Shown: piece after piece, positions 1 through 5,762 of the stretch
Layout: each line of letters begins with the position of its first letter
How positions within the stretch are numbered: position 1 is the first letter of the stretch
Source of the DNA: Phytoactinopolyspora endophytica
GTDB lineage: Bacteria > Actinomycetota > Actinomycetes > Jiangellales > Jiangellaceae
Direction: 5' to 3'
Length of the DNA: 8,435 nucleotides
Assembly: GCF_004138495.1 (NCBI RefSeq)
Contig: NZ_ML142852.1
Coordinates: 39,562 to 47,996, forward strand
Made by a program: the position numbers and the translations under genes
The notes under the pieces: generated by a model
What the model saw: the letters and a program-made list of their open reading frames with translations, nothing else
Databases searched by the model: none
What the model was told of the DNA's origin: nothing

Positions 1-178
1 CAAACCGCAGTAGCCGGACAACCAGAGGCGCGGGAAACTCCTGGGTGGCGGAACGGATCATCCGTTCCGCATCGGCATGCTCAAGCACGGCCTTCTCGGT
101 CAGCACGAGGACGATGGCACGACGGACAGAGACAACAGCCAGAGGCTCATACGTGGCGTTCAGCACTAGCGTCTGCAC
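1..178 (-). CDS. HNH endonuclease family protein, N-terminal part (truncated by window edge)
   Basis: Reading leftward from a GTG at 178, an open frame runs 59 codons to the window edge. It begins VQTLVLNATYEPLAVVSVRR and continues through a Glu/Ala-rich helix to FPAPLVVRLLRF. The 'LVLNATYEPL' opening followed by an 'R.A..LVL..KA' helix and '.P.PLVVRLLRF' is what I recognise as the N-terminal region of a widespread actinobacterial HNH endonuclease family. The Cys-x2-Cys and His-Asn-His catalytic part would lie outside the window, so nuclease competence cannot be judged. The GTG start is supported by AAGGAG eight bases upstream. An ATG slightly further upstream is in another frame and stops after 11 codons. 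The role is unknown; family members are usually single-copy chromosomal genes rather than homing elements. Identity is inferred from the N-terminus only. Confidence 0.82.
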   Translation of the reverse strand, partial: MQTLVLNATYEPLAVVSVRRAIVLVLTEKAVLEHADAERMIRSATQEFPAPLVVRLLRF

Positions 179-372
179 CTGTCCGGCTCCTTCCGTGACA
201 TGGCCGCTCCTCGCCTCACCTGGGGCTTTGTAGTCTGCTCGTGTCTCCAGTGTCCGGTATAGTCCCTCGCGCGGGTAACCACGCCTATCTTCTATGTGCG
301 AATTCTAGTGAAAATCTCGTCGACCGCCGTCACGTAGCCTGCCGCGGCAGGTCGAACTGGGCAATCGATTAT
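179..372. other. Intergenic region, HNH gene 5' side, with a 14-bp palindrome
   Basis: This gap lies between the acyltransferase stop and the HNH gene start, both on the minus strand. It is more AT-rich than the surroundings around 255-320. It contains a perfect 14-bp palindrome CCTGCCGCGGCAGG at 338-351, with no T-run on either side. A minus-strand TAGAAT hexamer at about 301-306 resembles a -10 box, but no convincing -35 sits at the usual distance. No coding potential was recognised on either strand. The HNH promoter presumably lies here. Confidence 0.4.
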
Positions 373-1086
373 TCACGGACCTCCCTTCTCCAGGGTGTCG
401 GCGCCCGCCAGCGAGCGCCACACGTCGGTGACCCTCGTCTGCACGAGGTCGACGACGTCCCTGATCGCCATGCCGGCGAACTCGTCCGGAGAGATCGGCT
501 TTCCCACCCGCAGCCGGACGGTAGGCCTCCGCACGATCGAGGTCAACGCGCCCCCCAAGCTGCGCGCGGTTGAGCCTGAGCCGATCGCACGTGCATCGTG
601 ATGCGCGACCGGGATCACCGGCACCTGCGTATCCAACGCCAACCGTCCGACACCGAACCGGAACCGGCGAGGCGAGCCGTCGGTCGTGGCGGAGACATCC
701 CCTTCGGGATAGATGCCGATGATCTCGCCGCGCCCGAGGGCGTCGCGGGCCGCTCGAAGGGCCGCGGTGCTGGCTTGACGCAACCCCACCTCGACCATTC
801 CGGCGTGCCGCGCGAGTGGGCCGATCAGCGGGTGGTTGAAGACTTGCGACGCGGCCAAGAACCGGACATGCCCGTGCTCGCTGCCACACGCATCATCGTG
901 GCAGGGGATGCTGGGCCGCAGCCCGGCCCGGTGCAGCGTCGACAGCACTGGTGGGACATCGGCGATGGTGGTGTGGTTCACGACCACGATGGCCGGTCCA
1001 GTCAGCGGCAGGTTCTCCAGCCCGTCGGACTCCACCCGGCCGAACAACCGTGTCAGACCAACCGCAATCGCTCCCACAATCTCCAC
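373..1086 (-). CDS. PlsC-like lysophospholipid/glycerol-3-phosphate acyltransferase (LPLAT family)
   Basis: This 237-residue protein has the acyltransferase signatures in order. The HX4D catalytic motif is NHTTIAD (H38, D43). Next come a motif-II region, RFLAASQVF...GMVEVGLR (about 75-103), a motif-III-like IYPEGD (125-130, where the family usually has PEGTR) and motif IV VPVIPVA (155-161). The family transfers an acyl chain from acyl-CoA or acyl-ACP to a lysophospholipid or related acceptor at the inner face of the membrane. Length is normal. Residues about 56-73 form a polar insert between motifs I and II, SIPCHDDACGSEHGHV. Thr after PEG is replaced by Asp (PEGDVS), so substrate preference is uncertain. 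The GTG at 1086 is the only sensible start because a TAA lies in frame four codons upstream; a GGAGA lies about 12 bases ahead. The lipoprotein gene lies 87 bp upstream in the same direction, so co-transcription is possible. The exact acceptor is unknown. Confidence 0.85.
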   Translation of the reverse strand: MEIVGAIAVGLTRLFGRVESDGLENLPLTGPAIVVVNHTTIADVPPVLSTLHRAGLRPSIPCHDDACGSEHGHVRFLAASQVFNHPLIGPLARHAGMVEVGLRQASTAALRAARDALGRGEIIGIYPEGDVSATTDGSPRRFRFGVGRLALDTQVPVIPVAHHDARAIGSGSTARSLGGALTSIVRRPTVRLRVGKPISPDEFAGMAIRDVVDLVQTRVTDVWRSLAGADTLEKGGP

Positions 1087-1173
1087 GATTGCCCATTATC
1101 TCCGATTAGCCGCCGATGCCGACTGCAGGCTCCCCAGGAAGGGCCGCCAAGAGCTTGAGAGGACCGCTCACTG

Positions 1174-1977
1174 CTACTCGCTCTGACCGTCCTCGTCGTC
1201 GCTCTCGCCGCCGTCCTCGTCGTCCTCGCTGGGCAGCTCAGCCGGATCGATCACGTCGTCGTCCGAGGGGACGTCGATGTCGACGTCGTCGCCGAAATCA
1301 GTGAAGTTCAGCACGCCTGCCTTCCCGGACGCACCTTTCTCCTCGAACCGCACCGGCAACGGCTCGCCTTCCGCCGCGACCCAGAGCATCCCGCCGCTCT
1401 CCGCGAACGACAGCCCCACAGCGGGCACCCCGTCGACCTCCTTGACAGAGGTGGGGTCGCCTTCGACCGACAGCCCCAAGAGGGCATCGGCGAACTCGGC
1501 ACTGTCCGCGAAGAGGCTGTAGCCCGATTCCGATTCCTCGGACGACACCCGGAACCATTTGTCGGCGATGGTGTCGTCGATGTCGGCATCGACCACGTCA
1601 GCAAGGGTGTCGGCGTCGCTGGTGATATAGATCACCCCTTCAGACGCCACGAGCTCGACCTCGCTGCCATTGGTCACCGTTCCCGCCGACCCCTCACCGA
1701 CCTTGAACGCGATGTCGATGGTCATGTCGTCGGCGAGCGTCGTGCCATGAACCCGGAACGACCCGGCCTCATCAAGGTTGGTGACCGCCGTCTCCAGGAC
1801 TTCGTCACCAGGAAGCTGGTCGATCCCGTTCTCCGCGGGCGCCGTCTCCTCATCCGAGGCTATCTGCGCCAACGGCGCGGACTCCGCGGCTTGTTCGGCC
1901 TCTGAACAAGCTGTCATGGCGATGGTCACCGCGATGGCCAGCTTCACACCGACCACACGCCGGGTAGCTAGCTGCAT
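1174..1977 (-). CDS. LppX/LprG-like acidic lipoprotein
   Basis: This is a 267-residue exported lipoprotein. A short basic N-terminus (TRR, residues 5-7) precedes a hydrophobic stretch and a lipobox-like MTAC with Cys24 as the acylation site; Met at -3 is tolerated but not ideal. An Asp/Glu/Ala-rich linker (25-70) leads into a beta-rich domain (about 72-235) with the pattern 'GSFRVHGT...IDIAFK...G.V...VELV...VIYI', then 'KWFRV', 'VDGVPAVGLSF', 'LWVAAEGEPLPVRFE' and 'LNFTDFG'. That pattern matches the LppX/LprA/F/G fold, whose characterised mycobacterial members bind lipids and move them across the envelope; the function is transferred by similarity only. The C-terminal 30 residues are almost entirely Asp, Glu, Ser and Gly. 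The ATG at 1977 has GAGG ten bases upstream. A GTG eleven codons in would still leave a signal peptide. The neighbouring acyltransferase is compatible with a lipid-related role. Confidence 0.8.
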   Translation of the reverse strand: MQLATRRVVGVKLAIAVTIAMTACSEAEQAAESAPLAQIASDEETAPAENGIDQLPGDEVLETAVTNLDEAGSFRVHGTTLADDMTIDIAFKVGEGSAGTVTNGSEVELVASEGVIYITSDADTLADVVDADIDDTIADKWFRVSSEESESGYSLFADSAEFADALLGLSVEGDPTSVKEVDGVPAVGLSFAESGGMLWVAAEGEPLPVRFEEKGASGKAGVLNFTDFGDDVDIDVPSDDDVIDPAELPSEDDEDGGESDDEDGQSE

Positions 1978-2158
1978 CTGCGCAGAACCTCGCTCTTCTC
2001 AACGTCGGGATGTACAAGCCCGCGGGCGCTGGGCCCGCGGACCACCGACACGGAGTGTACCTCGCACACGCCGCATCGTCGCCCTACGTTCATACGAAGG
2101 CAATCCACTACTCACCCGATCCGCGTGCACAGCCCATGGTCTCCCAGGTGAGCGGCGT
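1978..2158. other. Divergent intergenic region between the lipoprotein gene and the thiamine operon
   Basis: This region is non-coding between the lipoprotein start (minus) and the thi promoter (plus). It holds a strong inverted repeat at 2020-2040. A minus-strand TACACT at 2059-2054 could be the -10 of the lipoprotein gene, although no clear -35 precedes it. If TACACT is used, the hairpin sits near the 5' end of the lipoprotein mRNA. The part from about 2065 to 2150 shows nothing I can interpret. Confidence 0.35.
2020..2040. repeat. 8-bp inverted repeat with 5-nt loop
   Basis: CCGCGGGC (2020-2027) and GCCCGCGG (2033-2040) are perfect complements around GCTGG. No T-run follows on either strand, so it does not look like an intrinsic terminator. 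It could be an RNA hairpin in the lipoprotein 5' leader or a protein-binding site. Confidence 0.55.
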
Positions 2159-2188
2159 TTGACCGATAAGCCCGAATGGCGCTAGCGT
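2159..2188 (+). promoter_or_regulatory. Candidate housekeeping-sigma promoter of the thiamine transport operon
   Basis: TTGACC (2159-2164) and TAGCGT (2183-2188) are separated by 18 bases and fit the actinobacterial pattern TTGACN plus TANNNT. Transcription would begin at about 2194-2197, roughly 15-20 bases before the riboswitch aptamer, which is the expected arrangement. The start site has not been mapped. Confidence 0.55.
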
Positions 2189-2212
2189 CCATGCCACACC
2201 TGAATACCGCAA

Positions 2213-2298
2213 GACAGGGGAGCGCAGCAGAGCGCTGAGAGTGCGGGACACCCGCAGACCCTCAGAACCTGATCCGGATCATGCCGGCGCAGGGAGTC
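2213..2298 (+). promoter_or_regulatory. TPP riboswitch aptamer (THI element)
   Basis: The aptamer binds thiamine pyrophosphate in nascent mRNA and represses the downstream genes. Core landmarks are present in order. GGGGAG is at 2217-2222. The P3 stem is GCGC/GCGC closed by AGCAGA. The invariant CUGAGA is at 2235-2240. A facultative stem, UGCGGG/CCCGCA with an ACA loop, spans 2242-2256. ACCC at 2258-2261 closes P2. The pyrophosphate-sensor arm follows, with ACCUGAU, CCGG (2274-2277), AUCAUG, CCGG (2284-2287) and then GCGCAGGGA (2287-2295). P1 looks short (GAC 2213-2215 with GUC 2296-2298). It sits about 125 bases ahead of ykoE, the expected place for control of a thiamine/HMP importer. Confidence 0.94.
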
Positions 2299-2325
2299 GA
2301 CCTTCGACATGCCAGCGGCGCACCA

Positions 2326-2357
2326 GTGGGACCGTCGTCCCGCCGGCGCGCCGTTTT
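2326..2357 (+). terminator. Possible weak hairpin/attenuator followed by TTTT
   Basis: Two adjacent short stems lie between the aptamer and the gene: GUGGGAC/GUCCCGC (2326-2332 with 2337-2343, one G-U pair) and the self-complementary CGGCGCGCCG (2344-2353), directly followed by TTTT at 2354-2357. The run of T is short and the second palindrome has little room for a loop. This is at best a weak termination or pausing site, offered as an alternative to translational control. Confidence 0.25.
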
Positions 2358-2381
2358 CGTGTCAGCTCTCGCATCGACGGC

Positions 2382-2418
2382 GCTCTCCCCTCTTCAGATC
2401 CAACGACGCCAGGAGAGC
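2382..2418 (+). promoter_or_regulatory. Candidate SD-sequestering hairpin (translational expression platform of the TPP riboswitch)
   Basis: GCUCUCC (2382-2388) is perfectly complementary to GGAGAGC (2412-2418), which contains the ykoE ribosome binding site. CUCCC (2385-2389) within the same strand is also complementary to GGGAG (2292-2296), the 3' end of the aptamer, and to GGGAG (2218-2222) at its 5' end. The pairings are mutually exclusive. This suggests that ligand binding locks up the aptamer strand and frees the anti-SD to hide the ribosome binding site. The pairings are seen directly; the switching mechanism is inference. Confidence 0.5.
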
Positions 2419-2420
2419 CG

Positions 2421-3173
2421 ATGAGCCACGTCGACAACGCTTCACACCCGCGAGCGAGTGAACCCGCAGATGACGAGCTCGCGCACGACGATTCGGCGCC
2501 GCCGCGGATCCTCCGAATCCTTCAGCTCCTCGGCATCGTCCGGCTCCTCCGCCTACTCGGCATCGTCCGGCTCGTCCGATTCCTTCGGCGCCGGAGCGCC
2601 GGGCGGATCGGTTGGCGCACCGTGGACATCGTCGTCGCCTCCGTGCTCGGCGTCGCGTTCGGGCTGCTCTTCGCCGCCTGGAACAACTTCATCTACCCGA
2701 CCGTCAGCCTGCCCCTGGAGGCGACACCGTTCAGCCCGGTCATCGGCTCCATCTGGCTGATGCCGGCCGTCATCGGCGGTCTGGTGATCCGGAAGGCCGG
2801 AGCGGCGGTGTACACCGAGGTCGTCGCCGCGACCACCTCGATGCTCTTCGGATCGGTGTGGGGGCTGTCGGTGTTCATGTCGGGCGTGTGGCAAGGCTTA
2901 GGGGCCGAGCTCGTGTTCGCCGCCCTCGCCTATCGGCGATGGGGTGTCGCCGGCTCGCTGCTCGCCGGGGCGGGTGCCGGGCTGGCGATGGGTGTGAACC
3001 AGAGCATCGTCTCGGTTCCCGAATACAGCGCGGACTGGAAGATCGCCTACGTTCTCGCCGCCGTCGTCGCCGGTATCGCCGCCGGCGTCCTCGGCTGGCT
3101 GCTGGTCCGTGCCCTCGCCCGCACCGGAGTCCTCGCGCCGTTCGCCGCCGGCCGTGCCCAGCAGGAGGTCTGA
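2421..3173 (+). CDS. ykoE: YkoE-type ECF transporter S-component (thiamine/HMP specificity subunit)
   Basis: This 250-residue integral membrane protein is the substrate-binding subunit of an energy-coupling-factor importer. The family core starts at about 63 with IGWRTVDIVVASVLGVAFGL, then AAWNNFIYPTVSLPL, PVIGSIWLMPAVIGGLVIRKAGAAVYTE, SVWGLSVFMSGVWQGLGAEL and two further hydrophobic segments (about 174-200 and 208-231); five to six membrane spans are likely. The start at ATG 2421 is chosen because AGGAGAG lies just upstream. Longer in-frame extensions would begin inside the riboswitch. Before the core there is an acidic segment (15-25) and then an unusual Leu/Ile/Arg stretch (29-58) containing a duplicated 9-residue unit. 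The gene is followed after 4 bp by ykoD. The TPP riboswitch argues that the ligand is thiamine or hydroxymethylpyrimidine rather than cobalt, the older label for this family. Confidence 0.92.
   Translation: MSHVDNASHPRASEPADDELAHDDSAPPRILRILQLLGIVRLLRLLGIVRLVRFLRRRSAGRIGWRTVDIVVASVLGVAFGLLFAAWNNFIYPTVSLPLEATPFSPVIGSIWLMPAVIGGLVIRKAGAAVYTEVVAATTSMLFGSVWGLSVFMSGVWQGLGAELVFAALAYRRWGVAGSLLAGAGAGLAMGVNQSIVSVPEYSADWKIAYVLAAVVAGIAAGVLGWLLVRALARTGVLAPFAAGRAQQEV
2529..2573 (+). repeat. Two identical 18-bp direct repeats at 27-bp period inside ykoE
   Basis: CTCGGCATCGTCCGGCTC occurs at 2529-2546 and again at 2556-2573. The 27-bp period is exactly nine codons, so the frame is kept and the protein gains a second LLGIVRL unit. 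It looks like an in-frame tandem duplication. Confidence 0.8.
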
Positions 3174-3177
3174 CTCG

Positions 3178-4839
3178 ATGACGCTTCAGAGCCCGGACCT
3201 GCCCGTCCACGCCCATCCCCAGGGCGGCCGGGTGCTCCTGAGGGGCTGGGGCTGGCGGTACGCCGGACGGAAGCGATGGGCCTGCCGGGGCGTCGATCTC
3301 GACATCGAACCCGGTGAACGTGTGCTGCTGGTCGGCGCTTCTGGGGCGGGAAAGTCGACGCTGCTGCGAGGCATCGCCGGGTTGCTCGACCCGGATGCTT
3401 CAGCAGAACACGAAGGCGAGGTCCTGATCGGCGGCCGCCCCGCCGCGCAGGCCCGCGACCAGGTCGGGATGCTCTTCCAAGATCCCGAAGCCTCTCTGGT
3501 CATGTCCCGGTCCGGCGACGACGTGGCGTTCGGGCTGGAGAACGCCGGCGTCCCGCGCGAGCAGATCTGGCCACGCGTCGACGCCGCCCTACAGCGGGTC
3601 GGCTTCGGCTACGGACGGGAACGAGGGACCTCGGCGCTCTCCGGCGGAGAACAGCAACGGCTCGCCCTGGCCGGAGCGCTGGTACGCAGACCGTCGGTCC
3701 TGGTTCTGGACGAGCCGACAGCCAATCTGGACCCGGACGGCTCGCGGCTCGTCATGGACGCCGTCCAGCGAGCCGCCGGTGGTTCCGAAGCCACCCTGGT
3801 GATGGTCGAGCACCGGGTGGACCTGGCCGTCGAGCTGGTGGACCGGGTGGTCGTCCTGGAGACCGGGGCCGGGGTGATCGAGGACGGCCCACCGGAGACG
3901 GTCTTCGGCCGGCGCGGCGCGGCGCTCACCGCCGCCGGAGTGTGGGTGCCGGCCCGCTGGGCGGCACCCGCCCGCGCGCCGGGGCGACACCGGGGCATAT
4001 CGGTGCCTCCAGTGCCTCTCGACGTCGAGGCCGACCCGGGCGCTTCGCAGGCCGGCAAGGCGGCTGTGCCGTCCAATCGACGGCTCACGACGGACAACGA
4101 CGCGGCTGTGCCGCTCACGCCCGCCGGCTACCTCCTGCTCCGGGCCGACGGCGTCAGCCGCGCCTACCCTGGAATGGCGACATCCGCATTGCAGCGGACC
4201 GACCTCGAGCTGCATGCCGGCGAAGCCACCTGCATCACCGGGCCGAACGGGAGCGGCAAGTCGACCCTGGCCATGGTCCTCGCCGGGCTGGTCCGCCCCG
4301 ACACCGGCGGAGCGTATCTCGCGGACGACGGCCGCCCGTTACACCGCTGGCGGGCCCACCGGCTGTGCCGCCGGATCGGTACCGTGTTCCAGGATCCAGA
4401 GCACCAGTTCCTGGCACCGACCGTCGGCGAGGAACTCGCGATCGGTCCGCGCCGGGCGGGAGTCGACTCGTCCGAAGCCGCGCGGCGCTGCCGCGAGCTG
4501 CTCGAGCGGCTGCGCCTGGACCGGCTCGCCGGAGCGAACCCGTACACGCTGTCCGGGGGCGAGAAACGGCGGCTTTCGGTCGCCACCGCGCTCGCGACCG
4601 CACCCGACGTGCTGATCCTCGACGAGCCGACGTTCGGTCAGGACGCCCGGACCTGGTCCGAGCTGGTCCGGCTCTGCGGCCGGCTGCGCGACGACGGCGC
4701 TTCCATCCTGGCCGTCACGCACGATCTGGAGTTCGCGGCAGTGCTGGCGGATCGGCGGATCGCCATGCACGACGGCACGATCTCGCCGGCCACGACGTCA
4801 CCGGCTCCTCGGATCGATCGGGAGGGCCGCAACGAATGA
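3178..4839 (+). CDS. ykoD: YkoD-type ECF transporter ATPase with two fused ABC domains
   Basis: This 553-residue protein is the energising subunit, carrying both nucleotide-binding domains in one chain. Domain 1 (about 18-245) has Walker A GASGAGKST (53-61), Q-loop Q101 in LFQDPE, signature LSGGEQQR (154-161), Walker B VLVLDEPT (174-181, catalytic E179) and switch H212. A Pro/Ala-rich linker (about 255-315) follows. Domain 2 (about 318-540) has Walker A GPNGSGKST (355-363), Q405 in VFQDPEHQFL, signature LSGGEKRR (458-465), Walker B LILDEPT (479-485, E483) and H515 in THD. All catalytic residues are intact in both halves, so both ATP sites should work. The start at ATG 3178 has AGGAGG at 3163-3168. 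A longer in-frame start at 3109 would overlap ykoE and add a segment unlike the family. ATP hydrolysis at the cytoplasmic face drives uptake through YkoC and YkoE. Confidence 0.95.
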   Translation: MTLQSPDLPVHAHPQGGRVLLRGWGWRYAGRKRWACRGVDLDIEPGERVLLVGASGAGKSTLLRGIAGLLDPDASAEHEGEVLIGGRPAAQARDQVGMLFQDPEASLVMSRSGDDVAFGLENAGVPREQIWPRVDAALQRVGFGYGRERGTSALSGGEQQRLALAGALVRRPSVLVLDEPTANLDPDGSRLVMDAVQRAAGGSEATLVMVEHRVDLAVELVDRVVVLETGAGVIEDGPPETVFGRRGAALTAAGVWVPARWAAPARAPGRHRGISVPPVPLDVEADPGASQAGKAAVPSNRRLTTDNDAAVPLTPAGYLLLRADGVSRAYPGMATSALQRTDLELHAGEATCITGPNGSGKSTLAMVLAGLVRPDTGGAYLADDGRPLHRWRAHRLCRRIGTVFQDPEHQFLAPTVGEELAIGPRRAGVDSSEAARRCRELLERLRLDRLAGANPYTLSGGEKRRLSVATALATAPDVLILDEPTFGQDARTWSELVRLCGRLRDDGASILAVTHDLEFAAVLADRRIAMHDGTISPATTSPAPRIDREGRNE

Positions 4840-4886
4840 CCTCGCATTCGCGCAGCCACCTTTCTCACCCGAGGAGGATGCTGTGA
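4836..4886 (+). CDS. Possible 16-codon coupling ORF bridging ykoD and ykoC
   Basis: The ATG at 4836 overlaps the ykoD stop (ATGA, 4836-4839). Its own TGA (4884-4886) overlaps the ykoC GTG (GTGA, 4883-4886). The peptide would be MTSHSRSHLSHPRRML, with three His and three Arg. GGAGGG at 4821-4826 lies nine bases upstream of the ATG. Codons 13-14 are AGG AGG, normally rare in high-GC genomes, and form the Shine-Dalgarno for ykoC. Translation of this frame would carry ribosomes from ykoD to ykoC. It may equally be chance in a 43-bp spacer, and nothing shows that the peptide is stable or functional. Confidence 0.35.
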   Translation: MTSHSRSHLSHPRRML

Positions 4887-5686
4887 TCCTCGTGACGGGA
4901 GCTGTCGGCAACAGCACCTCGGGAGTACTAGGCCGACGAAACCCAGTGGCCAAGCTGGGAGGCGCGCTGCTGCCCGCCGTCGTCCTGCTGGCCGGCGTCG
5001 ATCCGGTCTCCTCCGGGCTGATTCTCGCCGCGGCCCTGCTGAGCGTCCCTGCCTGGGGGCTGAGCTGGCTCGACGTGCTGCGCCGGGTGTGGCCGCTGGC
5101 GCTGGCCGTCACCACGATCGCCGTGGGCAACATGGTCTTCACTGGCCGCAAGGGCGGCGCCGTCTTGGTCGACGCCGGGCCGCTACTGCTCACCACGGAG
5201 AGCCTGGCGGCCGGCACCGCTGCCGGCATGCGGCTGGCGGCCATCGCCCTCCCCGGCGTGCTGGCCGTGCTCACCATCGACCCTGTCGACCTCGCCGACG
5301 CGCTCGTCAAGCACCTGCGAGTGCCGCCACGGTTCGCCTACGGATCACTGGCCGCTTTGCGGCTCGCACCGCTGATGGCCACGGAGTGGGAGACCCTCGG
5401 CCGGGCACGCCGGGCGCGCGGCATGGAGGCCGGGCGCAATCCCATCGCCGCCGTCCGCCTGTTCGGGGGCCGGCTGTTCGCGCTGCTTGTAGGGGCGGTA
5501 CGGCGAGGCAGCCAGCTGGCGGTCGCGATGGACGCCCGCGGTTTCGACAGCAGGGGAACCCGCACCTGCGCCCGCGAAAGCCGGTTCACACGCGCGGACG
5601 CAACGGTACTGCTGGGCTCGGCGGTCCTGACGGCCACCGCCGTCGTCCTGGCCGTCGCCGCAGGCCAGTGGAATCCAGTGCTCTAG
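4883..5686 (+). CDS. ykoC: YkoC-type ECF transporter transmembrane subunit (EcfT)
   Basis: This 267-residue membrane protein is the scaffold that couples ATP hydrolysis to the S-component. Hydrophobic segments lie at about 24-39, 43-60, 70-85, 107-131 and 241-262. The two diagnostic Ala-Arg-Gly coupling motifs, in cytoplasmic helices that sit in grooves of the ATPases, are present as RARRARGMEAG (ARG at 178-180) and AMDARGF (ARG at 218-220). Length is normal for the family. The start is GTG 4883, five bases after GAGGAGG (4871-4877); a GTG three codons later would be too far from that site. The coding strand follows ykoD by 43 bp, a gap filled by a tiny overlapping frame. With YkoE and YkoD it completes an importer needing no extracytoplasmic binding protein. 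No ykoF-like gene (the fourth gene in Bacillus subtilis) is present nearby. Confidence 0.93.
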   Translation: MILVTGAVGNSTSGVLGRRNPVAKLGGALLPAVVLLAGVDPVSSGLILAAALLSVPAWGLSWLDVLRRVWPLALAVTTIAVGNMVFTGRKGGAVLVDAGPLLLTTESLAAGTAAGMRLAAIALPGVLAVLTIDPVDLADALVKHLRVPPRFAYGSLAALRLAPLMATEWETLGRARRARGMEAGRNPIAAVRLFGGRLFALLVGAVRRGSQLAVAMDARGFDSRGTRTCARESRFTRADATVLLGSAVLTATAVVLAVAAGQWNPVL

Positions 5687-5762
5687 ACACCAGGTGCCCA
5701 CGCCTAGCTGGTGACTCGGTGGTGGAGGAGGGATTCTCCCGCCCGGTCAAGGGCAACCGCTC
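5687..5762. other. Convergent intergenic region after ykoC and DUF3499
   Basis: This 76-bp region lies between two convergent stops. CACCAG (5688-5693) and CTGGTG (5708-5713) can form a 6-bp stem with a 14-nt loop, but no T-run follows on either strand. It may act as a weak bidirectional terminator; evidence is poor. Confidence 0.25.

Noticed and set aside
45..573. Plus-strand frames over 45-233 and 241-573
   Set aside because: The first is antisense to the HNH frame, which has recognisable protein sequence; the second overlaps a non-coding gap and the acyltransferase end and shows no family features.
2241..2420. In-frame upstream extension of ykoE starting with GTG at 2241
   Set aside because: It would begin inside the conserved riboswitch core, has no ribosome binding site, and adds 60 residues unlike the family. 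The ATG at 2421 has a good AGGAGAG.
3109..3177. Longer start for ykoD overlapping the end of ykoE
   Set aside because: ATG 3178 has AGGAGG at proper spacing and leaves a normal N-terminus for the ATPase.
3942..4886. Long Arg/Pro-rich open frame across ykoD
   Set aside because: It is an alternate-frame shadow of a gene with intact double ABC motifs; composition is typical of high-GC off-frame translation. Only its last 16 codons, with their own ATG and SD, are considered separately.
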